A model generated the notes under the pieces. The model saw only the letters and a program-made list of their open reading frames with translations, made no database searches and was not told where the DNA came from. Shown here piece by piece: positions 5,903 to 13,857 of a stretch of 15,185 nt of DNA. Every line of letters begins with the position of its first letter. The first letter of the stretch is position 1. Both the position numbers and the translations under genes were made by a program. The DNA comes from Rubrobacter sp. Lineage in GTDB: Bacteria; Actinomycetota; Rubrobacteria; Rubrobacterales; Rubrobacteraceae. The DNA is taken from assembly GCA_016781775.1 (NCBI GenBank), contig JADDPR010000186.1:1-15185 (forward strand), read 5' to 3'.

Positions 5903-7543
5903 GTGCACAACATAGGCAACTACGAGTCCACCTACGCAAGGTTCGACTGGGGGACGCCCGAGAGGTTCAACTTCGGGCGCGACGTGATCGACGCCTGGCC
6001 CTCCGACCGGCCGGCCATGATCTGGGTCGGGGCGAACGGCGAAGAACGCCGCCTGACCTTCGGGGACTTCGCCCGCCTCTCCAACAAGTTCGCCGGCGTC
6101 GCCCGCGACCTTGGGGTGAAGAAGGGCGACCGGGTGATGGTCCTGATGGGCAAGATCCCGGAGTGGCACGCCGTTCTGATCGGGCTCCTGAAGCTCGGGG
6201 CCGTCGCCATACCCTGTGCCCCCCAGCTCCGTGCCGACGACCTCGAGTTTCGTGCCGGTCACTCGGGGGCCGTGATGCTCGTCGCCGATCAGTCGGACGT
6301 CGAGGAGGCGGAGAGGGCTCGCCCGAAGGTGCCGGGCATAAAGAGCTACGTCTGCTTCGGGGCCGAGCGGGAAGGCTGGGAGCCCTGCGAGCAGCTGATG
6401 GAGGCCGCCTCGACCGAGTTCGAGGCGGAGGACACGTCGGCCCAAGACAACTCCTTCATGCTCTACACCTCGGGCACGACGAAGCACCCGAAAGGAGTCG
6501 TCCACACCCACGGCTACGCCCACGGCAAGAGGATGCAGGCCCATTACTGGCTCGACTTGCAAGAGGGCGACAGGCTCTGGTGCACCTCCGGGACGGGTTG
6601 GGCGAAGAGCATCTGGAACGTCTTCCTCGGGCCGTGGAGCTGGGGCACCGAGTTGTTCTTCCACGAGGGCGGCTTCGACCCGGCAGAACGCCTGGACCTT
6701 ATCCGTCGCTACGCCATAACCGTCCTCTGCCAGGCCCCGACCGAGTACCGCCTGCTCGCCAAGACGCGAGAGCTGGAGGAGGCGGACCTCTCGAAGGTAC
6801 GCCATGTGGTCTCGGCGGGAGAGCCGCTGAACCCCGCCGTCATCGAGCGGTGGAAGGAGTTGCATGGGCTGACGATCTACGACGGCTACGGCCAGACCGA
6901 GAACACGCTCCTGGTGGGCAACTTCCCGGGCCTTGAGGTGCGGCCCGGCTCGATGGGCAAGCCCTCCCCTGGCTGCGACGTGAAGGTCCTGGACCTCGAC
7001 GGCAACGAGTGTCCGCCCGACGAACCGGGAGACATCGCGCTCGCGAACAACCCGCCGGTGCTCTTCAAAGGCTACTGGGAGCAGCCGGACGCCACGGAGG
7101 CGTGTTACCGGGACGGCTACTACCTCACCGGTGATAGGGCGTACCGGGACGAGGACGGGTACCTGTGGTTCGTGGGGCGCTCCGACGACGTGATCCTCTC
7201 GGCCGGCTACCGCATCGGGCCGTTCGAGGTCGAGAGCGCGCTCATCGAGCACCCGGCGGTCGTCGAGAGCGCCGTCGTCGCCTCACCGGACGAGGACCGC
7301 GGCAGCGTCGTCAAGGCGTTCGTAGTCCTGGGCAAAGGCTGCGAGCCGTCGAACGAGTTGGTTAGAGAGATCCAGGACTTCTGCAAGGGGCAGACCGCCC
7401 CGTACAAATACCCGCGCAGGATAGAGTTCGTCGCCGAGCTCCCGAAGACGACTAGTGGAAAGATCCGCCGCGTCGAGCTCCGACTGCGGGAGGAGAGCGC
7501 GACCGCCCGAGACGCTGCAAATAGCCCGGCCGCCTCGAGCTAG
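5903..7543 (+). CDS. AMP-forming acyl-CoA synthetase, medium/short-chain (MACS-like)
   Basis: A 546-residue ANL-superfamily enzyme that activates a carboxylic acid with ATP to acyl-AMP and then acyl-CoA. Motifs: A3 P-loop TSGTTKHPKG (189-198), A5 YGQTE (329-333), the ribose/hinge region YYLTGDRAYRDEDGYLWFVGRSDD, and the A10 lysine in PKTTSGKIRR (K520). The block DRLWCTSGTGWAKSIWNVFLGPWSWG is typical of the medium-chain (ACSM/MACS) branch. The third residue after TSGTT is usually Gly-x-Pro; here it is Lys-His-Pro, an odd but possibly subfamily feature. I chose GTG 5903 because AAGGAGGAAG precedes it by a few bases. Placed after the mutase genes, it could activate isobutyrate or a related short branched acid; the substrate cannot be read from sequence. 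Confidence 0.88.
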   Translation: MHNIGNYESTYARFDWGTPERFNFGRDVIDAWPSDRPAMIWVGANGEERRLTFGDFARLSNKFAGVARDLGVKKGDRVMVLMGKIPEWHAVLIGLLKLGAVAIPCAPQLRADDLEFRAGHSGAVMLVADQSDVEEAERARPKVPGIKSYVCFGAEREGWEPCEQLMEAASTEFEAEDTSAQDNSFMLYTSGTTKHPKGVVHTHGYAHGKRMQAHYWLDLQEGDRLWCTSGTGWAKSIWNVFLGPWSWGTELFFHEGGFDPAERLDLIRRYAITVLCQAPTEYRLLAKTRELEEADLSKVRHVVSAGEPLNPAVIERWKELHGLTIYDGYGQTENTLLVGNFPGLEVRPGSMGKPSPGCDVKVLDLDGNECPPDEPGDIALANNPPVLFKGYWEQPDATEACYRDGYYLTGDRAYRDEDGYLWFVGRSDDVILSAGYRIGPFEVESALIEHPAVVESAVVASPDEDRGSVVKAFVVLGKGCEPSNELVREIQDFCKGQTAPYKYPRRIEFVAELPKTTSGKIRRVELRLREESATARDAANSPAASS

Positions 7544-7630
7544 CAACCGAGGGATAGGGCCTTGAGTAATCGCGTGGTGCGTCTGGATGTACGAGACAGG
7601 CTTAAGCTGTAGACGAAACAGGAGGCGAAG

Positions 7631-8809
7631 ATGGCGGATAGGGCGGTAGTTTTGGGGGCGGCGCGGACGCCGTTCGGCAAGTTCGGCGGGGCGCTCTCGC
7701 CACTGGGCGCGACGGAGCTGGGTGGGGTGGCCATAAGGGAGGCGCTGGACCGCTCAGGGATCGAGGACGCCGAGGTGCAGCACTCGATCTTCGGCCAGGT
7801 GGTGCAGGCCGGGGTCGGGCAGATACCTTCCCGCCAGGCGAACTTCCACGCGGGCCTCCCGTTCTCCCTGACGACCGAGACCCTCAACCAGGTCTGCGCC
7901 TCGGGGATACGCAGCGCGACGCTCGCCGAAACCCTGATACGGGCCGGCGACTACGAGGTCGTCTTGGCCGGGGGCATGGAGAGCATGTCCAACTGCCCGT
8001 ACCTCCTGCCGAACGCGAGGTGGGGCGCTCGTATGGGCGACACGGCCGCCCGAGACGCGATGATGCACGACGGCCTGCTCGACGCCTTCGAGCACGTGAA
8101 CATGGTCCGCTTCGGCTCCGACGGGGCCAAGAGGTACGGCATCTCGCGCGAGGAGCAGGACGAGTGGAGCTACCGCAGCCACCAAAGGGCCGCCGCGGCC
8201 ACCGACGAGGGCCGGCTCGCCGAGGAGATCGTCGCCGTCAAGGTGCCGGGTAGGAAGGGCCAGACGACCTACGTCGAGCATGACGAACCCATCCGTCGCG
8301 ACACTACCCCGGAGAAGCTGGCGGCCCTCGAACCGCTCGACGAAGGCGGCACCGTAACCGCGGGCAACGCGCCAGGCGTCACGGACGGGGCGGCGGCGCT
8401 GGTGCTCTCGAGCGAGGGATACGCCGAGAGGCGCGGCCTCGAACCTTTGGGGACGATCGTGGCGCACGCAAAGGTCGCCGAGGGGCCGCCCGATCTTTTG
8501 ACCGTACCGGGTAACGCGGGGAAGCTCGCGCTCGAGAAGGCCGGGTGGCAGGCCGACGACCTCGACCTCGTGGAGATCAACGAGGCGTTCGCGGGGGTCG
8601 CGATCCACTCGACGAGTATACTCGGCGTGGACCCCGAGATCGTCAACACGAGCGGCGGGGCGGTGGCTTTGGGGCACCCGATCGGAGCCTCCGGCGCGCG
8701 CATCCTGATGACGCTCCTCTACGGGCTCAGGCGCAGGGGCGGGGGCAGGGGGCTCGCGGCGCTCTGCTCCGGCGGCGGCCAGGGCGACGCCGTACTCGTC
8801 GAGGTGTAG
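7631..8809 (+). CDS. Acetyl-CoA C-acyltransferase (thiolase)
   Basis: A 392-residue thiolase of normal length. It carries the acyl-accepting cysteine C89 in NQVCASGIRS, the NEAF motif at N317, the GHPIGASG motif with H349, and the second active-site cysteine C379 in CSGGGQGD, so all catalytic residues are present. It should cleave 3-ketoacyl-CoA with CoA. In this cluster the natural job is acetoacetyl-CoA to two acetyl-CoA, or a longer or 2-methyl analogue giving acetyl- plus propionyl-CoA. ATG 7631 is preceded by AGGAGG. The 87-base gap after the synthetase gene shows no recognised element. The next gene starts 14 bases after its stop. Confidence 0.93.
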   Translation: MADRAVVLGAARTPFGKFGGALSPLGATELGGVAIREALDRSGIEDAEVQHSIFGQVVQAGVGQIPSRQANFHAGLPFSLTTETLNQVCASGIRSATLAETLIRAGDYEVVLAGGMESMSNCPYLLPNARWGARMGDTAARDAMMHDGLLDAFEHVNMVRFGSDGAKRYGISREEQDEWSYRSHQRAAAATDEGRLAEEIVAVKVPGRKGQTTYVEHDEPIRRDTTPEKLAALEPLDEGGTVTAGNAPGVTDGAAALVLSSEGYAERRGLEPLGTIVAHAKVAEGPPDLLTVPGNAGKLALEKAGWQADDLDLVEINEAFAGVAIHSTSILGVDPEIVNTSGGAVALGHPIGASGARILMTLLYGLRRRGGGRGLAALCSGGGQGDAVLVEV

Positions 8810-8823
8810 GGGGGGGCAAGGTC

Positions 8824-10023
8824 TTGGATTTCGGATTGAGCGAAGAGCAACGGAGGATACGGGAGCGGGCCGCGGAGTTCGCCGACCGGGAGGTGGCCCC
8901 GAACGCGGCGAGGCTCGACCGGGAGGACCGCGTCCCGTTCGAGACGCTGGAGAAGCTGGCCGAGATGGGCTTCGTGGGCCTGTGCGTGCCCGAGGAGTAC
9001 GGCGGGGCGGGGGCGGACTTCGTCTCCTACTGCCTCATGCTGGAGGAGCTGAGCCGCGCCGACGCAGGGGTGGGCGTGACGCTCGCCGTGCACACGAGCG
9101 CGGGGACGATGCCGATCCTCGAGTACGGCACCGAGGAGCAGAAGGCGCGGTGGGTGCCGGACCTGGCCGCGGGGCGCAAGATCGGCTGCTTCGCCCTCAC
9201 CGAGCCGACGACGGGCTCGGACGCCGCCGCGATCCGGACGAAGGCCGAGAGGGTCGAGGGCGGCTACAGGATCACGGGGCACAAGCAGTGGATCACCAAC
9301 GGCCGCATCGCCGGCACCGCGATCGTCTTCGCCCGCGCGGAGGGCGGAAATACGGAAGGCCCGACAGCCTTCATCGTGAGCACGGACGCGGACGGCGTCT
9401 CCTTCGGCAAGCACGCCAAGAAGATGGGCGTGATCTCCGCCACCACCGACGACCTCCTGCTCGACGACGTCTTCGTACCGGAGGAGGACCTGCTCGGCGA
9501 GGAGGGGAAGGGCCTCAAGGTCGCCCTGGGCACCCTCGACCCGGGGCGGATCGGCATAGCGGCGCAGGCTACGGGGATCGCGGAGGCGGCCTTCCGGTAC
9601 GCGACCGCGTACGCGGCGGAGCGCGAGACGTTCGGCAAGCCGATAGCGGAGCACCAGGCGATAGCCTTCAAGCTGGCGGAGATGCAGACGAAGATAAAGG
9701 CCGCGCGCCTCCTAACCCTCAAGGCGGCGTGGGCCAAGGACAAGGGGATGCGCGTCACCGAGGCGGGCGCCCGCGCAAAGCTTTTCGCGAGCAGGACGGC
9801 CAACGAGGTCGCGTACGACGCGCTGCAGACCCTGGGCGGCTACGGCTACATGAAGGACGAGAGCCCCGTCGAACGCTACTACCGGGACGCGCGCGTCACG
9901 GAGATCTACGAGGGGACCAGCGAGATCCAGAAGCTCGTCGTCTCGCGCGGCATCCTGCGCGAGTACGAGGAGTCCCTCGAGGCCCCCGGCGGGGTGCCCC
10001 AAGGGCGGTCGGTGGTGGGGTAG
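8824..10023 (+). CDS. Acyl-CoA dehydrogenase, short/branched-chain type (first copy)
   Basis: A 399-residue FAD flavoprotein of the acyl-CoA dehydrogenase family, introducing a 2,3-trans double bond and passing electrons to ETF. The layout is standard: N-terminal helical domain with FVGLCVPEEYGGAG, a beta domain with CFALTEPTTGSDAAA and HKQWITNG, and a C-terminal helical domain with ERETFGKPIAEHQA, then LGGYGYMKDESPVERYYRD. IYEGTSEIQ supplies the catalytic base, E363. I set the start at TTG 8824 because family members begin with this DFGLSEEQ segment. The longer upstream frame overlaps thiolase codons and is shadow. A G-rich stretch after the thiolase stop serves as the ribosome site. Butyryl- or 2-methylbutyryl-CoA are plausible substrates. 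Confidence 0.93.
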   Translation: MDFGLSEEQRRIRERAAEFADREVAPNAARLDREDRVPFETLEKLAEMGFVGLCVPEEYGGAGADFVSYCLMLEELSRADAGVGVTLAVHTSAGTMPILEYGTEEQKARWVPDLAAGRKIGCFALTEPTTGSDAAAIRTKAERVEGGYRITGHKQWITNGRIAGTAIVFARAEGGNTEGPTAFIVSTDADGVSFGKHAKKMGVISATTDDLLLDDVFVPEEDLLGEEGKGLKVALGTLDPGRIGIAAQATGIAEAAFRYATAYAAERETFGKPIAEHQAIAFKLAEMQTKIKAARLLTLKAAWAKDKGMRVTEAGARAKLFASRTANEVAYDALQTLGGYGYMKDESPVERYYRDARVTEIYEGTSEIQKLVVSRGILREYEESLEAPGGVPQGRSVVG

Positions 10024-10085
10024 GCGTCCCCTCCGGCAAGCCAGGGGGAGAAATCGTTCGGCGCCGACGGTGCGAAAGGAGAGCG

Positions 10086-10853
10086 ATGCGGACAGAAGGA
10101 CACACCTTCATCGTGACCGGAGGCGGCTCGGGCCTGGGTGCCGCGACCGCGCGCCTGCTGGTGCGGCGGGGGGCCGGCGTCGTCGTGGCCGACGTGAACG
10201 AGGAGGCCGGCAAGGCCATGGCCGCCGACCTCGGTAAGAAGGCGCGCTTCGTCCGGACGGACGTGACCGACGAGGACAGCGTGCAGGGCGCCGTCGACGC
10301 GGCCCGCGACGAGTTCGGCGGGCTGCATGGTCTCGTGAACTGCGCCGGCATCGGGCCCGCCGAGAAGGTGGTGGGCAAGAGGGGCGTCCACTCCTTAGGC
10401 TCCTTCACGAAAGCGGTACAGATCAACCTGATCGGCACCTTCAACGCCATACGGCTCGCGGCCCCGATCCTGATGGAGAACGAGCCGGACGAGGGGGGCG
10501 AACGCGGGGTCATCGTCAACACCGCCTCTGTTGCGGCCTACGACGGGCAGATCGGGCAGGCAGCCTACGCCGCCTCCAAGGGCGGCGTCGTCTCCATGAC
10601 CCTGCCCATTGCCCGCGAGCTCGCGAGCAGCGGCATCCGGGTGGTGACGATAGCCCCCGGCATCTTCGAGACGCCGATGCTCGCCGCCCTGCCCGAGGCG
10701 GCGCGCGATTCCCTCGGCAAGCAGGTGCCGTTCCCGTCGCGCCTCGGGAGGCCCGAGGAGTACGCGGCGCTTGTGGGGCACATCGTCGAGAACTCGATGC
10801 TCAACGGCGAGGTCGTGAGGCTCGACGGCGCCATCAGGATGGCTCCGAGGTAA
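10086..10853 (+). CDS. SDR-type 3-hydroxyacyl-CoA dehydrogenase (HSD10-like)
   Basis: A 255-residue short-chain dehydrogenase/reductase. It shows the cofactor motif TGGGSGLG (11-18), an acidic residue after the second strand (VADVN) that favours NAD(H), the NCAG motif, and the catalytic set S148, Y161, K165 (YAASK). The C-terminal LGRPEEYAALVGHIVEN...MLNGEVVRLDGAIRMAPR is the hallmark of HSD17B10-type enzymes, which oxidise short-chain 3-hydroxyacyl-CoA and 2-methyl-3-hydroxybutyryl-CoA. It would make acetoacetyl-CoA (or its 2-methyl form) for the thiolase. ATG 10086 follows AAGGAGAGCG. This type replaces the usual two-domain FadB-like dehydrogenase, so no hydratase domain comes with it. Confidence 0.92.
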   Translation: MRTEGHTFIVTGGGSGLGAATARLLVRRGAGVVVADVNEEAGKAMAADLGKKARFVRTDVTDEDSVQGAVDAARDEFGGLHGLVNCAGIGPAEKVVGKRGVHSLGSFTKAVQINLIGTFNAIRLAAPILMENEPDEGGERGVIVNTASVAAYDGQIGQAAYAASKGGVVSMTLPIARELASSGIRVVTIAPGIFETPMLAALPEAARDSLGKQVPFPSRLGRPEEYAALVGHIVENSMLNGEVVRLDGAIRMAPR

Positions 10854-10902
10854 CACGCAGGTGCGGTTTTGGCGACCGTAGGGGAACGATGATAGGAGGA
10901 AC

Positions 10903-12582
10903 ATGCGACCTGAGGACATCGAGGGCCTGACCGTCGGGGGGCTCCTGGATCTCGTGGCGGAGCGCCGGCCGGAGGACGACGCCCTGGTCTACGTGGATCG
11001 GGGCCTGCGCTACTCCTACCGGGAGTTCAACCAGGCCGTGGAGAGGTGCGCAAGGGCGCTGATGGCGCTCGGCCTGAAGAAGGGCGACCACGTGGCGGTG
11101 TGGGGACAGAACGTGCCGGAGTGGGTGACCCTCCAGTTCGCGACCGGCAAGACCGGGACCGTGCTCGTCACCATAAACCCGGCGTACAGGTCCAACGAGC
11201 TCCGCTACGTCCTGGAGCAGTCCGACGCCGCGGCGCTCTTTCTGACGAGGGGCACGAAGGGGGCAGACTTCGTGAAGGTCCTGCGCGAGACCGTCCCCGA
11301 CCTTGCCGACGCCGGGTCCGGAGAAGGGTTGGAGATCGAGGCGTTGCCCCACCTCAAGCACGTGGTCTTGATGGGGGACGACACCGCGGACGAGCCCGGG
11401 ATCGTCAGTTACGACGAGTTCGTTGGAAGAGGCGGGGAGGTCTCCGAGGAGGAGCTGCGCGAGCGGCAGGCGTCGCTCTCGGCGGACGAGGTCATAAACA
11501 TGCAATACACCTCGGGGACGACCGGGTTCCCCAAGGGCGTGCAGCTCACGCACGCGAACATCGTCAAGAACGCCTTCTACATCGGCGAGTGCATGAAGCT
11601 CGGGCCCGAGGATCGGGTGTGCATCCCCGTGCCGTTCTTCCACTGCTTCGGCTGCGTCTTAGGGACGCTCAACGCCGTCACGCACGAGGGGACGATGGTC
11701 CCGGTGGAGAGCTTCGACCCCGAAGCGGTCCTCAAGGCCGTCCACGAGGAGCGTTGCACGGCGCTCCTCGGGGTGCCGACGATGTTCATCGCGGAGTTGG
11801 ACCACCCCGACTTCGAGAAGTACGACACGTCTTCTCTGAGGACCGGGATCATGGCCGGCAGCCCCTGCCCGATAGAGGTGATGAAGAAGGTAGTGAACGT
11901 CATGGGGGCGGACGAGATCACCATCGCCTACGGCCAGACCGAGTCCAGCCCCGTCATCACCCAGACGAGGACGGACGACCCCATAGAGAGGCGCGTCTCG
12001 ACCGTCGGCCGGGCGCTCCCCAATGTGGAGGTCAAGATCGTCGGCGTGGAGAGCGGCGAGCCCGTCGGGCCGGGCGAGCAGGGCGAACTATGCACCCGCG
12101 GCTACCACGTCATGGAGGGCTACTACAAGATGCCCGACAAGACCCGCGAGGTGATAGACGACGAGGGCTGGCTGCACACCGGCGACCTCGCCACCATCGA
12201 CGAGGACGGCTACGTCAGGATAACGGGGCGGGCGAAGGACATGATCATCCGCGGCGGCGAGAACGTGTACCCGCGCGAGATCGAGGAGTTCCTCTACACC
12301 CACCCGGCGATCTCCGACGTCCAGGTCTACGGCGTCCCGGACGAGAGGTACGGCGAGCAGGTCGCCGCCGCCGTAAAGGTGAAGAGAGGAGAAACCCTCA
12401 CCGTTGGGGAGATCCAAGACTACTGCCGGCGAAACATCGCCAGGTATAAGGTCCCGAAGTACGTGGACTTCGTCGAGGAGTACCCGATGACGGCGAGCGG
12501 CAAGATCCAGAAGTACAAGCTCAGGGAGGCCTTTGTAGAACGCCACCGTCTTGAGGCCACTGCCGGGACAGACGCGTCGTGA
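10903..12582 (+). CDS. AMP-forming fatty acyl-CoA synthetase, ACSF2/FadD-like
   Basis: A 559-residue ANL enzyme with a canonical P-loop TSGTTGFPKG (203-212), YGQTE (343-347), the GWLHTGDLATIDEDGY and RAKDMIIRGGENVYPREIEE blocks, and the catalytic lysine K534 in MTASGKIQK. This set, with FFHCFGCVLG and an uninterrupted GENVYP, resembles the ACSF2/long-chain FadD branch and not the MACS branch of the earlier synthetase. It activates fatty acids, probably medium-chain, to acyl-CoA. ATG 10903 follows AGGAGG by a few bases. The next gene starts 16 bases after its stop. Having two unlike synthetases in one run suggests that the cluster accepts more than one acid. Confidence 0.9.
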   Translation: MRPEDIEGLTVGGLLDLVAERRPEDDALVYVDRGLRYSYREFNQAVERCARALMALGLKKGDHVAVWGQNVPEWVTLQFATGKTGTVLVTINPAYRSNELRYVLEQSDAAALFLTRGTKGADFVKVLRETVPDLADAGSGEGLEIEALPHLKHVVLMGDDTADEPGIVSYDEFVGRGGEVSEEELRERQASLSADEVINMQYTSGTTGFPKGVQLTHANIVKNAFYIGECMKLGPEDRVCIPVPFFHCFGCVLGTLNAVTHEGTMVPVESFDPEAVLKAVHEERCTALLGVPTMFIAELDHPDFEKYDTSSLRTGIMAGSPCPIEVMKKVVNVMGADEITIAYGQTESSPVITQTRTDDPIERRVSTVGRALPNVEVKIVGVESGEPVGPGEQGELCTRGYHVMEGYYKMPDKTREVIDDEGWLHTGDLATIDEDGYVRITGRAKDMIIRGGENVYPREIEEFLYTHPAISDVQVYGVPDERYGEQVAAAVKVKRGETLTVGEIQDYCRRNIARYKVPKYVDFVEEYPMTASGKIQKYKLREAFVERHRLEATAGTDAS

Positions 12583-12598
12583 GAGGAGAGAGACGACC

Positions 12599-13792
12599 GT
12601 GAACTTCGATCTTACCGTTGAACAGCAACGCTGGCGGGACCTCGCCCGCGAGTACGCGCAGGAGGAGATAAGGCCCAGGGCGACTCAACTGGACAAGGAG
12701 CAGGCTTTCCCCTACGACATCGTCGCCAGGATGACCGACCTCGGTCTGATGGGCATGACCGTCCCCGAGGAGTACGGCGGGTCGGGCGGCGACTTCGTGA
12801 CCTACAACCTGGCGCTCGAGGAGATCAGCCGCGCCGACACCTCGGTCGGCATCACGATGGAGGCGCACATCTCGCTCGGCTGCTCCCCGATCGTCAACTT
12901 CGGCACCCCTCGGCAGAAGGAGCACTTCCTGGGCGAGGTCGTCCAGGGCGGGAGGAAGCTCTGGGCGTTCGGATTGACCGAGGAGAACGCCGGCACCGAC
13001 GCCGGAGGCACGCGCACCACGGCGGAGCTGCGCGACGGCGAGTGGGTCATCAACGGGGCGAAGAAGTGGATCACCAACGCGGGCACGGACATCACCGCGG
13101 GCGTCACGGCGATCGCGCGCACCGGTACGCGGGAGAACGGCAAGCCGGAGCTTACCGCGATAATCATCCCCCAGGAAACCCCCGGTTTCACCCGCGGTCC
13201 CGGCTACGAGAAGCTCGGCTGGCGCGCCTCCGATCAGCGCCCCCTGTACTTCGAGGACTGCCGCGTGCCCGAGGAGAACTTGCTCGGCGAGCGCGGCAGG
13301 GGATTCCGCCAGTTCCTTCAGACGCTGGACGGGGGACGGGTAGCGGTCGGCGCGCTCTCCGTAGGGCTGGCGCAGGCCTGCTTCGACGAGGCGGTGGCCC
13401 GCGCGAAGGAGCGCGAGCAGTTCGGAAGCAGGATAGCCGAGTTCCAGGCCATCCAGTTCAAGCTCGCGGACATGGCGATGGAGATAGAGCTCGCCAGGAA
13501 CATCGTGCTGAAGGCCGCCTGGCTCAAGGACCAGGGACGTCCCTTCTCCCGCGAGGCGAGCATGGCGAAGGTGTTCGCTTCGGAGACGGCCAAGAGGGCG
13601 GCCGACCAGGCGGTGCAGATCTGGGGCGGCGAGGGCTTCATGGAAACCAGCGCGGTGGCGAGGTACTGGCGGCAGGTGAAGATAAACGAGATCGGGGAAG
13701 GCACCAGCGAGATCAACCGCCAGATCATCGCCCGCAGCCTCCTGACGGAAGAGGGCGCCTTCGAGGCGAAGCAGAAGATGGTCGCTCAATGA
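12599..13792 (+). CDS. Acyl-CoA dehydrogenase (second copy)
   Basis: A 397-residue acyl-CoA dehydrogenase with the full domain set: LMGMTVPEEYGGSGGDFVTY, then AFGLTEENAGTDAGG with the flavin-contact region, GAKKWITNAG, EREQFGSRIAEFQAIQ, IWGGEGFMETSAVARYWRQ, and IGEGTSEIN. The expected catalytic glutamate is E367. The start GTG 12599 follows GAGAGGAGAG and begins at the usual NFDLTVEQQRWRD segment. It differs clearly from the first copy (for example IGEGTSEIN against IYEGTSEIQ), so it is a diverged paralogue with probably different chain or branch preference. Its stop overlaps a new start codon (ATGA), implying that another co-translated gene once followed. Confidence 0.92.
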   Translation: MNFDLTVEQQRWRDLAREYAQEEIRPRATQLDKEQAFPYDIVARMTDLGLMGMTVPEEYGGSGGDFVTYNLALEEISRADTSVGITMEAHISLGCSPIVNFGTPRQKEHFLGEVVQGGRKLWAFGLTEENAGTDAGGTRTTAELRDGEWVINGAKKWITNAGTDITAGVTAIARTGTRENGKPELTAIIIPQETPGFTRGPGYEKLGWRASDQRPLYFEDCRVPEENLLGERGRGFRQFLQTLDGGRVAVGALSVGLAQACFDEAVARAKEREQFGSRIAEFQAIQFKLADMAMEIELARNIVLKAAWLKDQGRPFSREASMAKVFASETAKRAADQAVQIWGGEGFMETSAVARYWRQVKINEIGEGTSEINRQIIARSLLTEEGAFEAKQKMVAQ

Positions 13793-13857
13793 ACGACTTC
13801 CTTGCCAGCGTCAAGGTAAAGAGAGATCTGCGCCGGCGTCGAGGAGGTCGCCGATGA
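13789..13857 (+). pseudogene. N-terminal stub of a further operon gene
   Basis: ATG 13789 overlaps the stop of the acyl-CoA dehydrogenase as ATGA, a typical translational-coupling arrangement. The frame reads MNDFLASVKVK, then turns Arg-rich (RRRRGGRR) and stops at 13857. From about 13822 the DNA is the antisense of the recombinase remnant, so only about 11 codons of the original gene survive. They are too few to identify the family. Confidence 0.5.

Noticed and set aside
5648..7252. A 534-codon minus-strand open frame
   Set aside because: It is antisense to meaB and the acyl-CoA synthetase, with no recognisable motif; a shadow frame.
8545..8823. An N-terminal extension of the first acyl-CoA dehydrogenase over the end of the thiolase
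   Set aside because: It overlaps thiolase codons, including active-site residues, and is Arg-rich shadow sequence.
12521..13789. A 422-codon minus-strand open frame
   Set aside because: It mirrors the second acyl-CoA dehydrogenase almost exactly and has no independent support.
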